Part shown: one piece after another, positions 32,570 to 43,614 of the stretch
Layout: each line of letters begins with the position of its first letter
Numbering within the stretch: position 1 is the first letter of the stretch
Source of the DNA: Cadophora sp. MPI-SDFR-AT-0126
Taxonomy: Eukaryota; Ascomycota; Leotiomycetes; Helotiales; Ploettnerulaceae
Direction: 5' to 3'
Assembly: GCA_020747065.1 (NCBI GenBank)
Contig: JAGMVK010000013.1
Location: forward strand, 1,116,001-1,180,000
Length of the DNA: 64,000 nt
Position numbers and translations under genes: made by a program
Notes under the pieces: generated by a model
Database searches by the model: none
What the model was told of the DNA's origin: nothing
What the model saw: only the letters and a program-made list of their open reading frames with translations

Positions 32570-32854
32570 TCAGCTCCCACCACTCCTTTCCCCGTCCCGG
32601 AAATCCCCACTCCCCAACCTCTCCCGCTCCAATGAACCCGATCTTCTATCCGACCTCTCTCCCTCACTCCTTCGTCCAGACCTAGCACTTCCACAACCCT
32701 CGAATTTCCTGCCCTTCCTTGAGAACATCACCCCTGCCTTCTTACACTCCTTAAACTTGATTTTCTCATCCTTTGCTCTCTTGCACTTCCTCGCTTTAGA
32801 CGCGAACACCAAGTGTCCGCAGCCTTCGTACTTGATGAGCTCGATTTTGCACAT
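32570..32854 (-). CDS. Small cysteine-containing hypothetical protein
   Basis: A 94-residue frame from the ATG at 32854. The N-terminal half, MCKIELIKYEGCGHLVFASK followed by CKRAK and FKECKK, has Cys and His spacing (C-x9-GCGH...C...C) seen in many short fungal proteins of unknown function that start with MCK or MC-x-I. The second half is a low-complexity Arg/Ser/Gly tail (GSARSGRRSEGERSDRRSGS). No signal peptide is present. The frame extends upstream to 33031, but that extension has no conserved features. It might bind a metal through the Cys/His set; this is inference. The antisense strand is also open because of the biased composition, so the call is cautious. Confidence 0.5.
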   Translation of the reverse strand: MCKIELIKYEGCGHLVFASKARKCKRAKDEKIKFKECKKAGVMFSRKGRKFEGCGSARSGRRSEGERSDRRSGSLERERLGSGDFRDGERSGGS

Positions 32855-33553
32855 GGTTGGTTGTAATGTTGATGTTTTTGTGGACGTGTGAAGATAAGAT
32901 GGGAGGAGGACATGGTGGCTGATGGAGGGGCGATTTATGGGGTTTCGTCCCGGTGGTAGGAATTGAGTCAATTGCATGGCGACAGTTCCTTTGGATGAGT
33001 TGGATATCGTGAGTGGTGATTCAAAATCCATCTTTTGAATCGTTGTACTCTATGTTTTGTCGCTGAGTATTGTGATTGTTTACTTGTTGTGATTTTAGCG
33101 TCTTCGCTTGGCGAAGCGAGCCTCCTGAATTTTGTTGATTTTCCACTGGAAAGGATGCTAAATATTCCATCTCGGAAGAGTGAATGGCGAATAAAAATTC
33201 ATATTTGACATGCTATCCGGTTCACAGTTGGTATTTCTTTGCTTCGACGAATCACGAAAGGCGGAAGTCGAGCAGTAAAGTAAGGAGAGGGGATCTAACT
33301 GCCCTCCATCGGAAGTTTGAAAGCCTGAGGTTTCTAGAAATCTTGACATGGGAGCACATCATTAATTTACAGCAGCTCACATTCAACACAAGCCTTGGGC
33401 TCACTACCACGCCAAATATTCTTGATCTTCAAAGTTCACGAGTAGTCCACATCGATAAAATTGCACAGTGGAATGCTTAAACTCAGGACAAAAGGAGGTG
33501 ATATTCTGGCTGAATACATCGTGATCCCATTTTCTTCCCTCTCATCCGATATC
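32855..33553. other. Intergenic, no gene supported
   Basis: Between the small Cys protein and the HsbA gene. Short frames only. A GC-rich palindromic word, CTTCGCTTGGCGAAGCGAG, lies near 33103-33121. Confidence 0.4.
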
Positions 33554-34133
33554 CTAAGAGAAAACGGCGATGGCGAATGCAAACGAGGTGTCAATGGTGC
33601 TCTGATAGCCCTTGAGAGTGGTGACATCGGCAGCTACAGCCTTAGCCTGAAGAGCAGCACCAAGCTTGTCGGAATCCGCAAGAAGGGTCTGCAGCTGGCT
33701 CAAGACAAGAGGGTCGAGGGCTGAGGCGTCGAAAAGGGGTTCCTATAATGATAAGCATAAGGTCAAGACAGACTAGATATATCAAAGATACCTTATTGAC
33801 CAAGGCCGTGAGCGTGGCTTGGATTTGAGGAGTCAGAGTGCCGATAGCGCTGGTGATGCTAGAGCTTTGGGCAGCTGTGAAGGCAGCTGAAGCTGTTGCA
33901 TCAGTGGTGGCCTTTTTGATAGCTGTGTCCAAGTTGGTCCCGTCAGTGGAGATGGTGATTGCGCCAGTCAATCCTCCGGTGTAGGCATTGATATCTGCAG
34001 TCAAGACAGTCACGGCGCTGCTAACGGCTGTGAGGTCCGTCAAAACCAGAGCGGCGTCTCTTTTATCAATGGGATTGCATGTTGCAACGCTGAGACTGAC
34101 CACGATGGCGAAAAGAGTCTTGAAGTGAACCAT
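33554..34133 (-). CDS. HsbA-family secreted cell-wall protein
   Basis: Two exons, 33792-34133 and 33554-33742, with a 49-nt intron (GTATCT...ATTATAG), give 176 residues. The N-terminus MVHFKTLFAIVVSLSVATC is a signal peptide. The mature protein starts with a probable KR processing site (NPIDKRDAAL) and continues as an all-helical domain (VLTDLTAVSSAVTVLTADIN; ITSAIGTLTPQIQATLTALV; LVLSQLQTLLADSDKL). This pattern matches the hydrophobic surface binding protein A / cell wall galactomannoprotein family. Members coat hydrophobic surfaces or reside in the wall. It is short of Cys and has no Ser/Thr tail or GPI signal, so it is probably freely secreted. A second HsbA gene lies 1.6 kb away on the other strand. 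Confidence 0.85.
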
Positions 34134-35732
34134 TTTGAGAGGAAGGATTTGAAGTTTGATTGGAAATGATATGGATGAAAAAATGATGGCGGATGAAGAA
34201 CGGATTACCATCCTTTTTTATATTCAAAAGAATCCGAACTTTCACATGGTCCCAGAGCAAACACACCTCGGTATTTCTCCTAGAAGCGCCGCTTGGGATC
34301 GGAAGTCAATGTTGAACTGTCGTGATACTAGGTTTTCTACACATCAAAGTGTCAGCGTGCAGTTTTGCTCGGGGCAGGATGCCATTTTCTACCCCATATC
34401 CCAGATGGAAGGGAACATGTCCGCGACGAAGACCAACCGAGACTGGTCTGAGATCGAAGCTTAGCTGTTCTTCGGTGAATTTCCCAGATTCGTGACTGAC
34501 AACACGACCCCGCTTACCGTAGCTCTGCAAAAGGCGGAGTAGGACACTATTGTGGGCATTTCCCCAGATTCAATCAATATTTCCCGGTTATATACCTCTC
34601 ATGAACGCCTAATTACGTATCGCTAACGATTCGATGCCCCTGAAAATTCGTTTAGGGGTCGTTCGGAGGCTCCCGTCTTGGTGCGATAGCCGAGATCCAC
34701 CCTTGCACTTCCCCAGCTTTTTAATCTCGGTGCTGGGTAAGCGAACATGCATCCCCAACTGTCTCGTGCTCGGAGCAATTCCTTCGCCTGTAAACCCTTA
34801 GTGCATATTTGCAGACCTAAGGAGTATGGTGACAATTTCGTGGGCTATGGCGACTACGGTGTCCAACTTGGGACGCATTATTCTGGGCTTCGCGAAAATT
34901 CAATCAGGGCGCCGCACACTTGCAGTGAAGCTTCCGCAACCCGAGGTCAGGTCTTCTTCCTAACTTCCATTCGAACAGTCCATGTGAGCACTTGGGGTGA
35001 CGGCCCAGTGTCAGTCCTGGGGATAATTTTACGCTGTCATACCCTTCGCCAGAACAAATACCCCAAACGATGCAAACAGTTCCGTGTACTTCCCAGGTGA
35101 TGGAATTATTCACACCAATTGAGAATCGATTCGAGACAGGGGTCATCCAGGGCTAGGCATATCTCGTTCAAGCTACCCCGGATTAGCCATTAAATCACTC
35201 CGTCCAACAAATTTTCACAAGGCGTGATTGAAGTCCGACAAGAAACCCTGTCATGCACACCAACTCGGTTTCAATATCGGGACTCACATCCCTTTCTAGA
35301 AATTGAGCCTTTTCTAGAAATTGGAGCTCACTCACCCACCAGAAAAGAACCAAACAGGTGTCAGAAGGCCAACAAGCACCTTCCTACTCCAACTTCCCCC
35401 GCATCAATTTAGTAGTCCGTTAATGGTCTTCCAATTTCAATACGCGACTTTCATGCGTTAAGAGGAATTCCGTGGCGAAATTGGCATATGCCTCATTTAA
35501 ATGATATGCCTGTCACCAACATGATCCGAGGCTCTAAAATCAACAGAAACGAAGCCCCTGCGTTATGTGGGTGATTTCGACGTCGAGCTTTTGTTCATAA
35601 GACAGCCGGGAAGCCTACTTCTTCCAGATATCTGCAAGAGCCTCTGATTACTTGACAGCCACTCCTTTCTGTCTTCGATCGCTACATTCATTGAAGTTAA
35701 TTACACGTTTTCCGACTCATAAAACCGTCAAC
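34134..35732. other. Long divergent intergenic region between two HsbA genes
   Basis: About 1.6 kb between the two start codons. ORFs at 34156-34464 and 34747-35146 are short and featureless. Near 35293-35327 the word TTTCTAGAAATTG occurs twice in direct orientation, 18 bases apart. Pyrimidine-rich stretches precede 35733. Confidence 0.45.
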
Positions 35733-36767
35733 ATGAAAGTCAACACTGCATTCACTCTGGCTACCATGGCCCTGGGTATCACTGCTGAGCCTGTCCTCAT
35801 CGGTCGCGGTACACCAGTCGAACGAGATGTGCCTGCCATTACAAATGTCCTGAATGCGGTCGGATCGGGCCTTACTGCACTTGACACCGCGGTCAATGCC
35901 TTCTCTGGCGACTCAGCAGATATCGATAGCCAAGCAGCTGCTTTGATATCCACCATCAACAGCCAAGCAGCATCTGTGCCCTCCAGCGGTGCCCTCACAG
36001 TCGGCGATGCAATTGCCTTGGCTGCCCCCGTTCAAGCCCTACAGGTTGTAGGCCAGACCCTCGTTAGCGACTTGATTGCAAAGAAGTCATCCTTCGAAGC
36101 TGCAGCTCTATGCAGCGATCTCGGCTCAATAACCTCCGGCATCCAAACCGCCTCTTCGGGTCTCATCGACGCCATCGTCGCACTTGTCCCAGCGGCTGTC
36201 CAGTCTGTAGCTATCCAGCTTGCTGCCCCATTCAACGCAGCTTTAGCTGAAGGTGTTGCCGCTTACGCTGCTGGCAACTGCACGGATGCTTCATCGACCA
36301 GCACTTCTTCCACAGCTTCTTCCACAGCATCTTCAACAGCTTCTACAACATCATCGACATCTGAGGCTACTTCGAGCAGCGCTACAACCTCTTCTTCCAC
36401 AGCAGTCGAGACCTCGGCACCTGGAACTGCCTCCGCTTCCCACACTCCCTCGAGCAGCACTCCGTCCGAATCTAGTGTTGCGACTTATCCAGCCTCGAGC
36501 AGCACCCCATCTAAGTCCAGTGTCGCAACTTATCCGGCTTCGAGCTACCCCACATCCGCATCTGCCGGGGTCTCTGTGCCATCCTCAGTATACGTTCCAG
36601 GGCCGTACCCAACTGGAACAAAGTCAAGCTCCGCAGGATCTAGCACAGGAGTCGCCGTCAAGCCAACGACATCAACACCAGCCACTTTCACTGGTGCTGC
36701 CAGCATGAACCACGTTGCCAGCTCCATCTGTGTGCTTGCACTTGCTGCTGCGGCTCTGGTGTTGTAA
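35733..36767 (+). CDS. HsbA-family cell-wall protein with Ser/Thr-rich stalk and GPI signal
   Basis: Single exon of 344 residues from the ATG at 35733 (context CAACATGAAAG). MKVNTAFTLATMALGITAEP is a signal peptide. Residues about 32-185 form the helical HsbA domain (ITNVLNAVGSGLTALDTAVN; ALAAPVQALQVVGQTLVSDL). After NCTDASS comes a Ser/Thr/Ala-rich stalk, surely O-glycosylated, with a perfect-length 45-bp tandem repeat (36451-36495 and 36496-36540) encoding ESSVATYPASSSTPSK-type units. The C-terminus (MNHVASSICVLALAAAALVL) is a GPI attachment signal. The protein is therefore expected at the cell surface or in the wall, unlike the shorter relative at 33554-34133. Its start lies downstream of an in-frame ATG at 35652, which reads no signal peptide. 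Confidence 0.88.
   Translation: MKVNTAFTLATMALGITAEPVLIGRGTPVERDVPAITNVLNAVGSGLTALDTAVNAFSGDSADIDSQAAALISTINSQAASVPSSGALTVGDAIALAAPVQALQVVGQTLVSDLIAKKSSFEAAALCSDLGSITSGIQTASSGLIDAIVALVPAAVQSVAIQLAAPFNAALAEGVAAYAAGNCTDASSTSTSSTASSTASSTASTTSSTSEATSSSATTSSSTAVETSAPGTASASHTPSSSTPSESSVATYPASSSTPSKSSVATYPASSYPTSASAGVSVPSSVYVPGPYPTGTKSSSAGSSTGVAVKPTTSTPATFTGAASMNHVASSICVLALAAAALVL
36451..36540 (+). repeat. 45-bp tandem coding repeat, two units
   Basis: Two head-to-tail 45-bp units starting CGAGCAGCAC, with a few third-position differences, plus a partial third start (CGAGC at 36541). They lengthen the Ser/Thr stalk of the GPI-anchored HsbA protein and could vary in copy number. Confidence 0.8.
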
Positions 36768-38360
36768 GGCTATCGTGAAGCGACTTTGCATCTCTGATAT
36801 CAATGGCTGATAGTAATGGGAGTAGTCATTTTGAGAAGGGTTTACGGATAACAGGCATTTGCAAAGCGTGATGTTGACGGTATGGATGCAGACGGCTCAT
36901 GCTTGGCATTCATTAGTGATGGCAGTCATGTATTTAATTATTAATGCTATACTTTTGTAATCCCAAGTGAAATTGATGAGCAGCTGTGTCTATTTTCGTG
37001 CACCTAAAAGCAGTTTACATTGGGCTGATTTTGACATCTACTTGTGACCGTAAAGGTCAATATGAGAGAGTGGACAGCTTTTCTTCAGGAGTGGTACTAA
37101 TGACGTCGAAAGGAAGGAGTTTGGAGCGTTCAAGAATGTGTCGAAACCTTCGGCCGAGGAAAGTACGTTCTTTAAGCACATCGATGAGAAGAAGCACCCG
37201 TCATCGAGACTGTTCAGCTGTTGTGACGAGCGATTCATTCCATTGAAAGAAAAATCATACCCGCTCTACTCCCTTGAAGTAGACTTATACCGCCTCGCGA
37301 GGCTGGCCAATTTCGTCTCCGGTGAAGCGAATTGCCCTGCGCACCAAACTGCCACCAAAATCCGACTCGCTTCACCGGTCACGAAATGGCTTAGCCTCGT
37401 AAGTAAGTGATCATATGCGGCTGTGAGGGGAGGTGATAATTGGCTGGAAGAGGAAGGAGGGAATAGAGCAAAGAGTGGCAGACGTGGAGTTGGACAAGGA
37501 AAAGAATAATTTACGTCGTAGAAATTGCTGTAGTACTGGAAAGTCGAAGTCCGTCTCAGAGTCGGGCAGGGTCTGCTTCCCCGTGTGCCGAGGCTCTTGT
37601 CTGTCTAGATATGAAATGGTTTAGAGGGAAGCTCATTTATGACAGGCATATAGGTATTCGTCAAATATTGGCCGTCTCGTCTTCTTTCCCTCAATTGGAG
37701 CGTGAGACTCGGCCTCCTATCAATTTTGCTGCTCATTCTCCGCACCTTTCACTCATCCTCGGTGCGTTTTCGCTCATCCTCCGCCCGTCTGCGTTCAATT
37801 TCTGTGCGCTCGTCGGGTCCCTCTGCACTCCTTGGCTCTGTTCTGCCCTTTCTTCGGTTTGCTTAAAAATGTGCTACTCCTGCTCTGCCGCTTATTTGCC
37901 TCCGGGAGCGGAAGGAGGATCATAGTGCCACTTGTGCTAGACTTTGGTGATATGGGCGAGTTTCAGACAGCTCGCTAAACTTTCGGGAGATTTGGAGTCA
38001 TGGCGGAGATGGAATAAATTATCAACAGGTCAGACAGGTGATTGCAGAAGTTTACTGTCGCGCGTTTAGAACGGAAGACCTAAGTCGAATCATTCTCCAG
38101 GGGTTTAAAGGAGATATGTATGTCTTGCCATCGATTCCTTTCTTTACAGGCGAAACCATTTCAATTAAGAGCATAGCAGTGATATCCACAACTTCAATAC
38201 TTATTCTGTATATCCTACGCTACAGACACAATTCGTCAATCAAGATGGGATTTTATTCACTGATCAAAACAGTTCACTCCGGCCTTTCCAATCCAGGCAC
38301 AAAAGGAGCCGGTCCTACCCAGCAGCTGTAAATGATTTGACGGTGGCCGATAGTGACATC
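36768..38360. other. Intergenic, no gene supported, contains a hairpin element
   Basis: About 1.6 kb with short frames only. The inverted repeat at 37298-37399 is listed separately. Confidence 0.4.
37298..37399. repeat. Imperfect inverted repeat (hairpin), 33-bp arms
   Basis: Left arm 37298-37330 (CGAGGCTGGCCAATTTCGTC...) and right arm 37367-37399 are reverse complements with about six mismatches, separated by 36 bases. GTGAAGCGA forms the inner end of each arm. It is not a simple terminator and may be a relic of a small transposable element. Confidence 0.7.
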
Positions 38361-39530
38361 CTACCGGTGTTTTCTGATCTTCGTGCCATTAATAAGTACT
38401 GTCTCCGCAGACTCATTAGACCGGACACTCCGGGCAACACCTGTATATTCAGATGCTTCCGAGCAGACACTTCCATCGTCTCGATGTGATGTACCTCGAT
38501 TTCTGGAGACCCGAGATTCTCGATCTGACTCTCGATATCTTTCTGGCTCAGGCTCTGTACCAGGTGTGATCTTGAAATGCAAGATTCAGTAGTTGAAGTC
38601 GGTCTCTATGTGACGATCATGCGCGCCCTGAAGCTCAGTTACTCGACGGGAGATGGCTTGTGACTGTTGTCGTCTCTCAACTTGAGAATCTCTAATAGTC
38701 TGAGAGTTTCTATTGGAGCGGGAGTCTCTAGTGGAATTTGAGACCCGAGAGGATCTTTCAGATTGCACACTTCTGTCTGGTTGAGATTATCGACTCGACG
38801 TGGAACTAGGCAAAGAGAAGACAGAGCTGGCACTAGATTCAGAACGACGACTCGACATGGAACTCGGCACAGAGAAGAAAGAGTCGGCACTCGAATCAGA
38901 ATGACGGCTCGATCTGCTAGACTGCTCTTCCGTGGCATGAGAGGACTGAGGTGGTCCCTCAGAAAGCAAGCGTCTGTTGGATTGAGTATTTCGACTCATC
39001 GTGGAACCAGGCAGGGAGAAGAAAGATCCAGCACTCGATTCGGAGCGAGGCTTGGACCTAGTAGACCCGGCTTCCGAGACCCGAGAGCTGGAGACTCGGG
39101 GCCTGTCTGACTGGTGGCGAGAGACCTGAGAGGCAGACTCTGATGGGCACACTTCGACCGCTTCATCATCATGAAAAACCTGAGATCGCCACTCGTCGAC
39201 TCTTTCTTTAATTTTGTCATTACTTCGTCCATCTTCTGAGCATTCACCATGGCTCGGTTCCAAACTCAACAAGCATTCTTCCATGGATGAAAATTTCTCG
39301 TGCTGCAACGCACCGTCCCGCTTCGGGAACCTCCTTTTACATTTGGCGTCACCGCATGAGGTTTCTGACTTGCGAAGACCGTTCCTGACAATTTTAAGAT
39401 CCTTATACTTACATGCTTTTTTCTTGCTACCAGTACGGTCACCTTTCTGTTTCTCAGTAGCCCGAGTGCAAAAGTCGCACGACCATTTCTCATGATTGCT
39501 GGCGTAGAGTCTAATACCCACCTTACACAT
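38361..39530 (-). pseudogene. Decayed Ser/Arg-rich repeat protein ORF
   Basis: One minus-strand frame from the ATG at 39530 carries a Cys-containing start (MCKVGIRLYASNHEKWSCDF, then C-x-FC and paired Cys near GDAKCKRRF). It then has Ser/Arg-rich repeats (SSAGSFFSLPGSTMSR; SSADSFFSVPSSMSSR; SSASSVFSLPSSTSSR). The frame meets TAA at 38787. The same frame stays open and Ser/Arg-rich to a TGA at 38586, then again to 38361, with composition like the coding part (ERSSRVSNSTRDSRSNRNSQ; ERYRESDRESRVSRNRGTS). Both stops can arise by one C-to-T change (CAA to TAA, CGA to TGA). This suggests a longer protein broken by nonsense changes. The alternative is a genuine 247-residue protein whose 3' flank is fortuitously open. 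The function is unknown. Confidence 0.5.
38790..39055 (-). repeat. Degenerate 57-bp-core coding repeats
   Basis: Three related units begin near 38790, 38850 and 38990, each with CGACTC..GTGGAAC..GGCA..GAGAAGA..GA and a GGCACT or AGCACT core. The first two are adjacent and the third is separated by a diverged spacer. They encode the SS-x-FSLPSST repeats of the Ser/Arg-rich ORF. Confidence 0.65.
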
Positions 39531-40078
39531 CGCAAACTCTTCCTGTGGAATGTCGTTAGCGTTTAACTCTGCTGAGCCGATATGGCAATGCGATCTATAG
39601 GGCTGGGTTGATGCCTCACATTAAGAGCTTGGTGTTGTACCGGAAGATGGATTCTCAACCACACTAGAATGTCTTTCTTGTAACGGTAGAATGGGTGAGT
39701 TCTGTTGTTGACTTGGAAATAGAAAGACTTCTTGGAGAAACTAATTCTATTTTATATAATTCTTCTCCTTATATAGTGAAGGGAAGAGCCTGGCTGAATC
39801 ACAGGCAATACAGCGTGGGCATGACAGTGGAAAAGTGAATTGTGATTGTAGGCTTTGGGACCTACTCCTTTCTGAGGGATTAGATCGAAACTTGTACTCG
39901 ACGCCTTTGAGAACTCTGTTCCGAAGAATCGACAGATTGTGTTGACATTGTGTTGAAAGACTCAGAGAGATGAAAATACTCCACCCAAGGTTTCATTGGA
40001 GTGTGGTCCTACTTCCTGTCCAGACTTGCAAGACACTTCCTCCATTACATTGGTCAATGAAAACATGTAGGCTACCCC
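39531..40078. other. Intergenic, no gene seen
   Basis: AT-rich stretches near 39740-39780. No coding features. Confidence 0.4.
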
Positions 40079-41633
40079 TTAGACACTATTACCAGCCTTC
40101 TCCACTTCCGCTTCGCCATTCCTGATACCGTTCTGTCTACGGCCGTCATCATCTGGGTATTTCGTATTCTCCCACTTTTCCCAAAACTTGGCTCCACGCA
40201 TTAATGACGTGACATTCTCCCAGATAACGATGAAAGCAACCAGCGCCATGATAATAGACAGAAATGAAGTGATATCTAGTTCGTGAGAAAGTGGGAGACA
40301 GATGATGATAATCGCGCAGATTGGTCGAAACATCAGACGGAAAGGCTACGAATTCAGTCAGCAAAGAAAGTGAGGACAGAATCAGCAGACAGACCTTTGG
40401 AAGCATAAGCGTGCCTGGTGCATCATTGGATCGATGCAGCAAAGCTATGATATACAAGCAGAATAATCCGATGCCGAGTCCACCACAGAGCAGCCACAAT
40501 TCAGGTTCGTGGACTTCGGTCACTTTAGTGCTTGCCGCGGATACGTGACCTGCAACCAAGAGACTTGCGAGCATAGGCAAATGAATGGTCACCCATGCAA
40601 ATGACGCATATATAGAGTGTTTCAATGGATGATGTGATTCAAGTGAGCCATCGCCATGGATGTACAACCAGTTCAAGCAGAACGCGATGACCAGAGTCCA
40701 GATGGCCCGAAGGAGCGGCAAGTTGAATCCTATAACAGCAGGAGATCCCACGATGATTTGATAGAGAAATTCTCCGAGAACGATGATGTAGAAAGCGGCG
40801 AAGCGGTCGACTTCATGGGGTATGTCGACCGCAGTGGTATACCTCGTGTTCAAGAGTTTCTTGGCAGCTGGTGAATATGCGAAAATCCAGATTGATTCCT
40901 CGACCGTGATTCCCACTGCGGCGACTGCAATTTTGCTCCTGAACGAAATATCCTCGACGTAAAGAGGAATGTAGATGCAGAGCGCCAAGGTGGATAAACA
41001 GAACCAAAGCCGCTGTTGGGCACGGTGGTGGTAGCTGGCGAAGGAGTAGATTAAATGAACGGTGTTTGTCGTCAGACGGCCTACCATATAGGCACCGAGG
41101 GTTGCACGAAGAGCTCCAATATCTTCATCGACGAGAGTTGCATTATTTCCATAGATGACAAGTAAAGCCATGATCCAGAGAATTAGCACACGCTGGGCCA
41201 GGTCATCGTTATAGAATGAATTCATCAATTCTCTGAGATCACTCCATATGTGCCATGACGGAGCGAGAATCAACTTCAGGGTCATTAGCTCGAATTTCAT
41301 ATCCTGGGATTAGTCTTCCTCACAATATATTTTACGACTGCAACGCCGGAGGGATGCTCAGCCAAGTTCTCGGCAAAATTTGCGAGAATTGCAACATAGA
41401 GAAGGTCAAGGAACAGTTCAAATCGTCCTGTAAGATTGTCAGTACATAATTCCAAAGCTCCGAACCAGCATTAGAAAGTTTGTTCGGGTTGACTTACCTG
41501 CCTGTCTTTCATCCTCTTTTCTTTTCTTCAACTCCCCATCCTGAAACCACTGCAAAGCGAGGGGCTGACGGAACAAGGCACGTGGAGTTGCCACTTTCTG
41601 TAATTGTACCGTCTCCGACATTGTACTGGACAT
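40079..41633 (-). CDS. LtrA (low temperature requirement A)-like membrane protein
   Basis: Four exons (41498-41633, 41324-41427, 40395-41273, 40079-40345) give 461 residues. The LtrA signature RFELFLDLLYVAILANFAEN falls in exon 2. It is followed by ILAPSWHIWSDLRELMNSFY and LQRV-like AQRVLILWIMALLVIYGNNA, then about ten hydrophobic helices and a charged C-terminus (WEKWENTKYPDDDGRRQNG). LtrA proteins were named from a Listeria gene needed for growth in the cold. The fungal relatives are widespread and their transport or signalling role is not established. The protein is predicted to be an integral membrane protein. Intron 3 (40346-40394) uses the donor GTCTGT, less usual but required by the frame. 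The start could be either ATG at 41633 or the one 12 bases downstream. Confidence 0.9.
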
Positions 41634-42083
41634 ATGGAATGTAATCGATGATCAAGATGGAAGAAAAACGATCACTTGGACGGCATGCTGGACGAAAACC
41701 CTGAAAGTTGTAGTCATTCAGCTCGGAGATTCGCCAAGACGGAAAACAACCAGCTGATTAAGCCGCCAAGGATGCTTAAATGAAGCTATTCCCGAAATGT
41801 ATAATGTACTCGATGCTTCCGCTGCCAATCGCCTGTGAGCGAGCGCGGATCAACAAGCCTAGACCTTGGAAATTCCGAAGCCAATGGGAGCGCTCGACAA
41901 ATAGGATAATTTCCGCTCCGCTTCTCCTTGGCACTGTTGACATTGGTGGCAGCATTCAACCCATCAATATCAACACCACGTACTTAGTACTGGAGCCATG
42001 ATAGACGATGAAGCGATGAATTAGATTTGTAATGGTGTGCAATTTAAATGGACTTTAGACTTAAAGAATATGCAAGCAACATA
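41634..42083. other. Intergenic, no gene seen
   Basis: LtrA-like gene promoter side and 3' flank of the AIM6-like gene. Short frames without features. Confidence 0.4.
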
Positions 42084-43614
42084 TCAAGGACAGATACCCC
42101 ATCCAAACGCCGAACAGAACCTCCAATCTTTCTTGCTCGCCGTCCACAACTCATCAACATTGAGCACACCAACACCCTGTGCAACCAATTGCCCCCAGAT
42201 ATTATTTCGAATACCCACGGGCCATCCGGGGGTATCCCAATAACGACTCACTAAACCCGCTTCACTAGCTGCCGAAGCTTGCTTCCCAATCTTCATTTGC
42301 TGCGAGTGAGATAGCGAGAACCAAACTTTGCCGACAGCTTTCGAAAAGTCGACGCTGGCATAATAGGAGTTCGACGAGTTGTACTTTGGAGTGGATGAAT
42401 TGACATCGTTCTCCAATTCGAGAAGGGGTGCATCGAAGAAGATGTCGCGATGAGGGTTGGTGCTTGCGTTGTTGACTAGTTCCAAGGTAGCGTCTCCTGT
42501 TGCCACCTAACGAATTGAGAAATCAGTTCTCTGATTCAACAGGGAAGAAATTAATTACAAAGGAGGTCAAGGAGGAATTTGTTGGAAAGCTTTTCAACTT
42601 AAGAGCCAACGTACAATAGTGATTGGACCCATGACTTTTTCAGTCTTGGTGGAGTTCCAGTAGGTGAGATATTGCTTATCTCGAAGCGGTTGAAGCTGCA
42701 CCTGCAAGAAATTCCAAATATTGGTATTATCAGGAGATTCCTTGAAGTCAACCAGCAGGACCATGGTTGAATTTGGGTTCGCCTCAAAAATCCCATTCAC
42801 AGTTCCTGTTGAAGTGTTGGCAGGTGGTGTGTTGGCCATAGGTCGATTCACCTGATCCAAAATATAGAGTAAAGGATCGATATACATGTCCTTCAAAGTA
42901 CGTTCTGGTCTCAGTGAGCCCCGAGAATGGCCAACGTAAAGCTCACTTGTGTTCGTTGCTTGGCTTTGTTCCGCCGATACCCAGATGTCTGCCTCGACAC
43001 TCGAGCACCCAGCAGATATGGCGTCCAGCAAGGGTACATGACGCCAGTAATCGTTGTGGCTATGGCATGGAATAGCGAGCACGCCGCGTGTGAAATCGTC
43101 GGGGAATGGAGTCAGTGATTGGAGGGATGCGAGGGTAGATGAAGGATATGACATGTTATTGATGAGTCGAGCAACTCCACTGACAGGGTTGGAATGGTAG
43201 GAGAAGCGTCGAAGAAAATCGGTGATGAGAGCGAGCCAAAGACTATGTGAGGTGGAATGTTAGTTCGAAGAAATCTATACTGTCCAACGTTGCATCTTGG
43301 AGAGAGTCCACCCACATGATTCCTATGGAAAGAAATATCGTAAAGCTAAGCGGAACATTTCTGTAGTATGGTATCCATTTCCAACACCTCCTCCGGAGCG
43401 ATGGAGTTGACTTATGTCGCACGAATGATACATTATCTGGGTGGAATAGTGCTCGCTCCAGATCATCGTGTGATGTTGAAGCAGAAGTAATTAGTATTTG
43501 AGAATCTGGCAATTGTTGGGATCCTCTGAAATGCTTTTGAAGTAAGTCCGATTTACTGGATGCCGAACTGACAGCTTTTGTGTGCCACCAGCGAGAAGCA
43601 ACATTACCTGACAT
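42084..43614 (-). CDS. AIM6-like PLC-type phosphodiesterase family protein
   Basis: Three exons (43316-43614, 42615-43242, 42084-42506) give 449 residues. An N-terminal soluble part (about 75 residues) is followed by one membrane helix, VPLSFTIFLSIGIILWLALI. The helix is completed only by the 73-nt intron at 43243-43315, which strongly supports that splice. The luminal or outer domain has IPCHSHNDYWRHVPLLDAIS, SVEADIW, LYVGHSRGSL, DPLLYILDQ and VLLVDFKE, matching the fungal Aim6 (altered inheritance of mitochondria 6) family in the PLC-like phosphodiesterase superfamily. HSHNDY and EADIW correspond to the metal and catalytic His/Glu/Asp region. The C-terminal VGVLNVDELWTASKKDW is also typical. 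Biochemical activity of this family is not established. The first exon is poorly conserved looking but open and in frame. Confidence 0.9.

Noticed and set aside
42927..43154. Start of the AIM6-like protein at MSYPSSTLAS (43154)
   Set aside because: An upstream exon joined by a 73-nt intron completes a membrane helix in exact frame, so the longer model is better.
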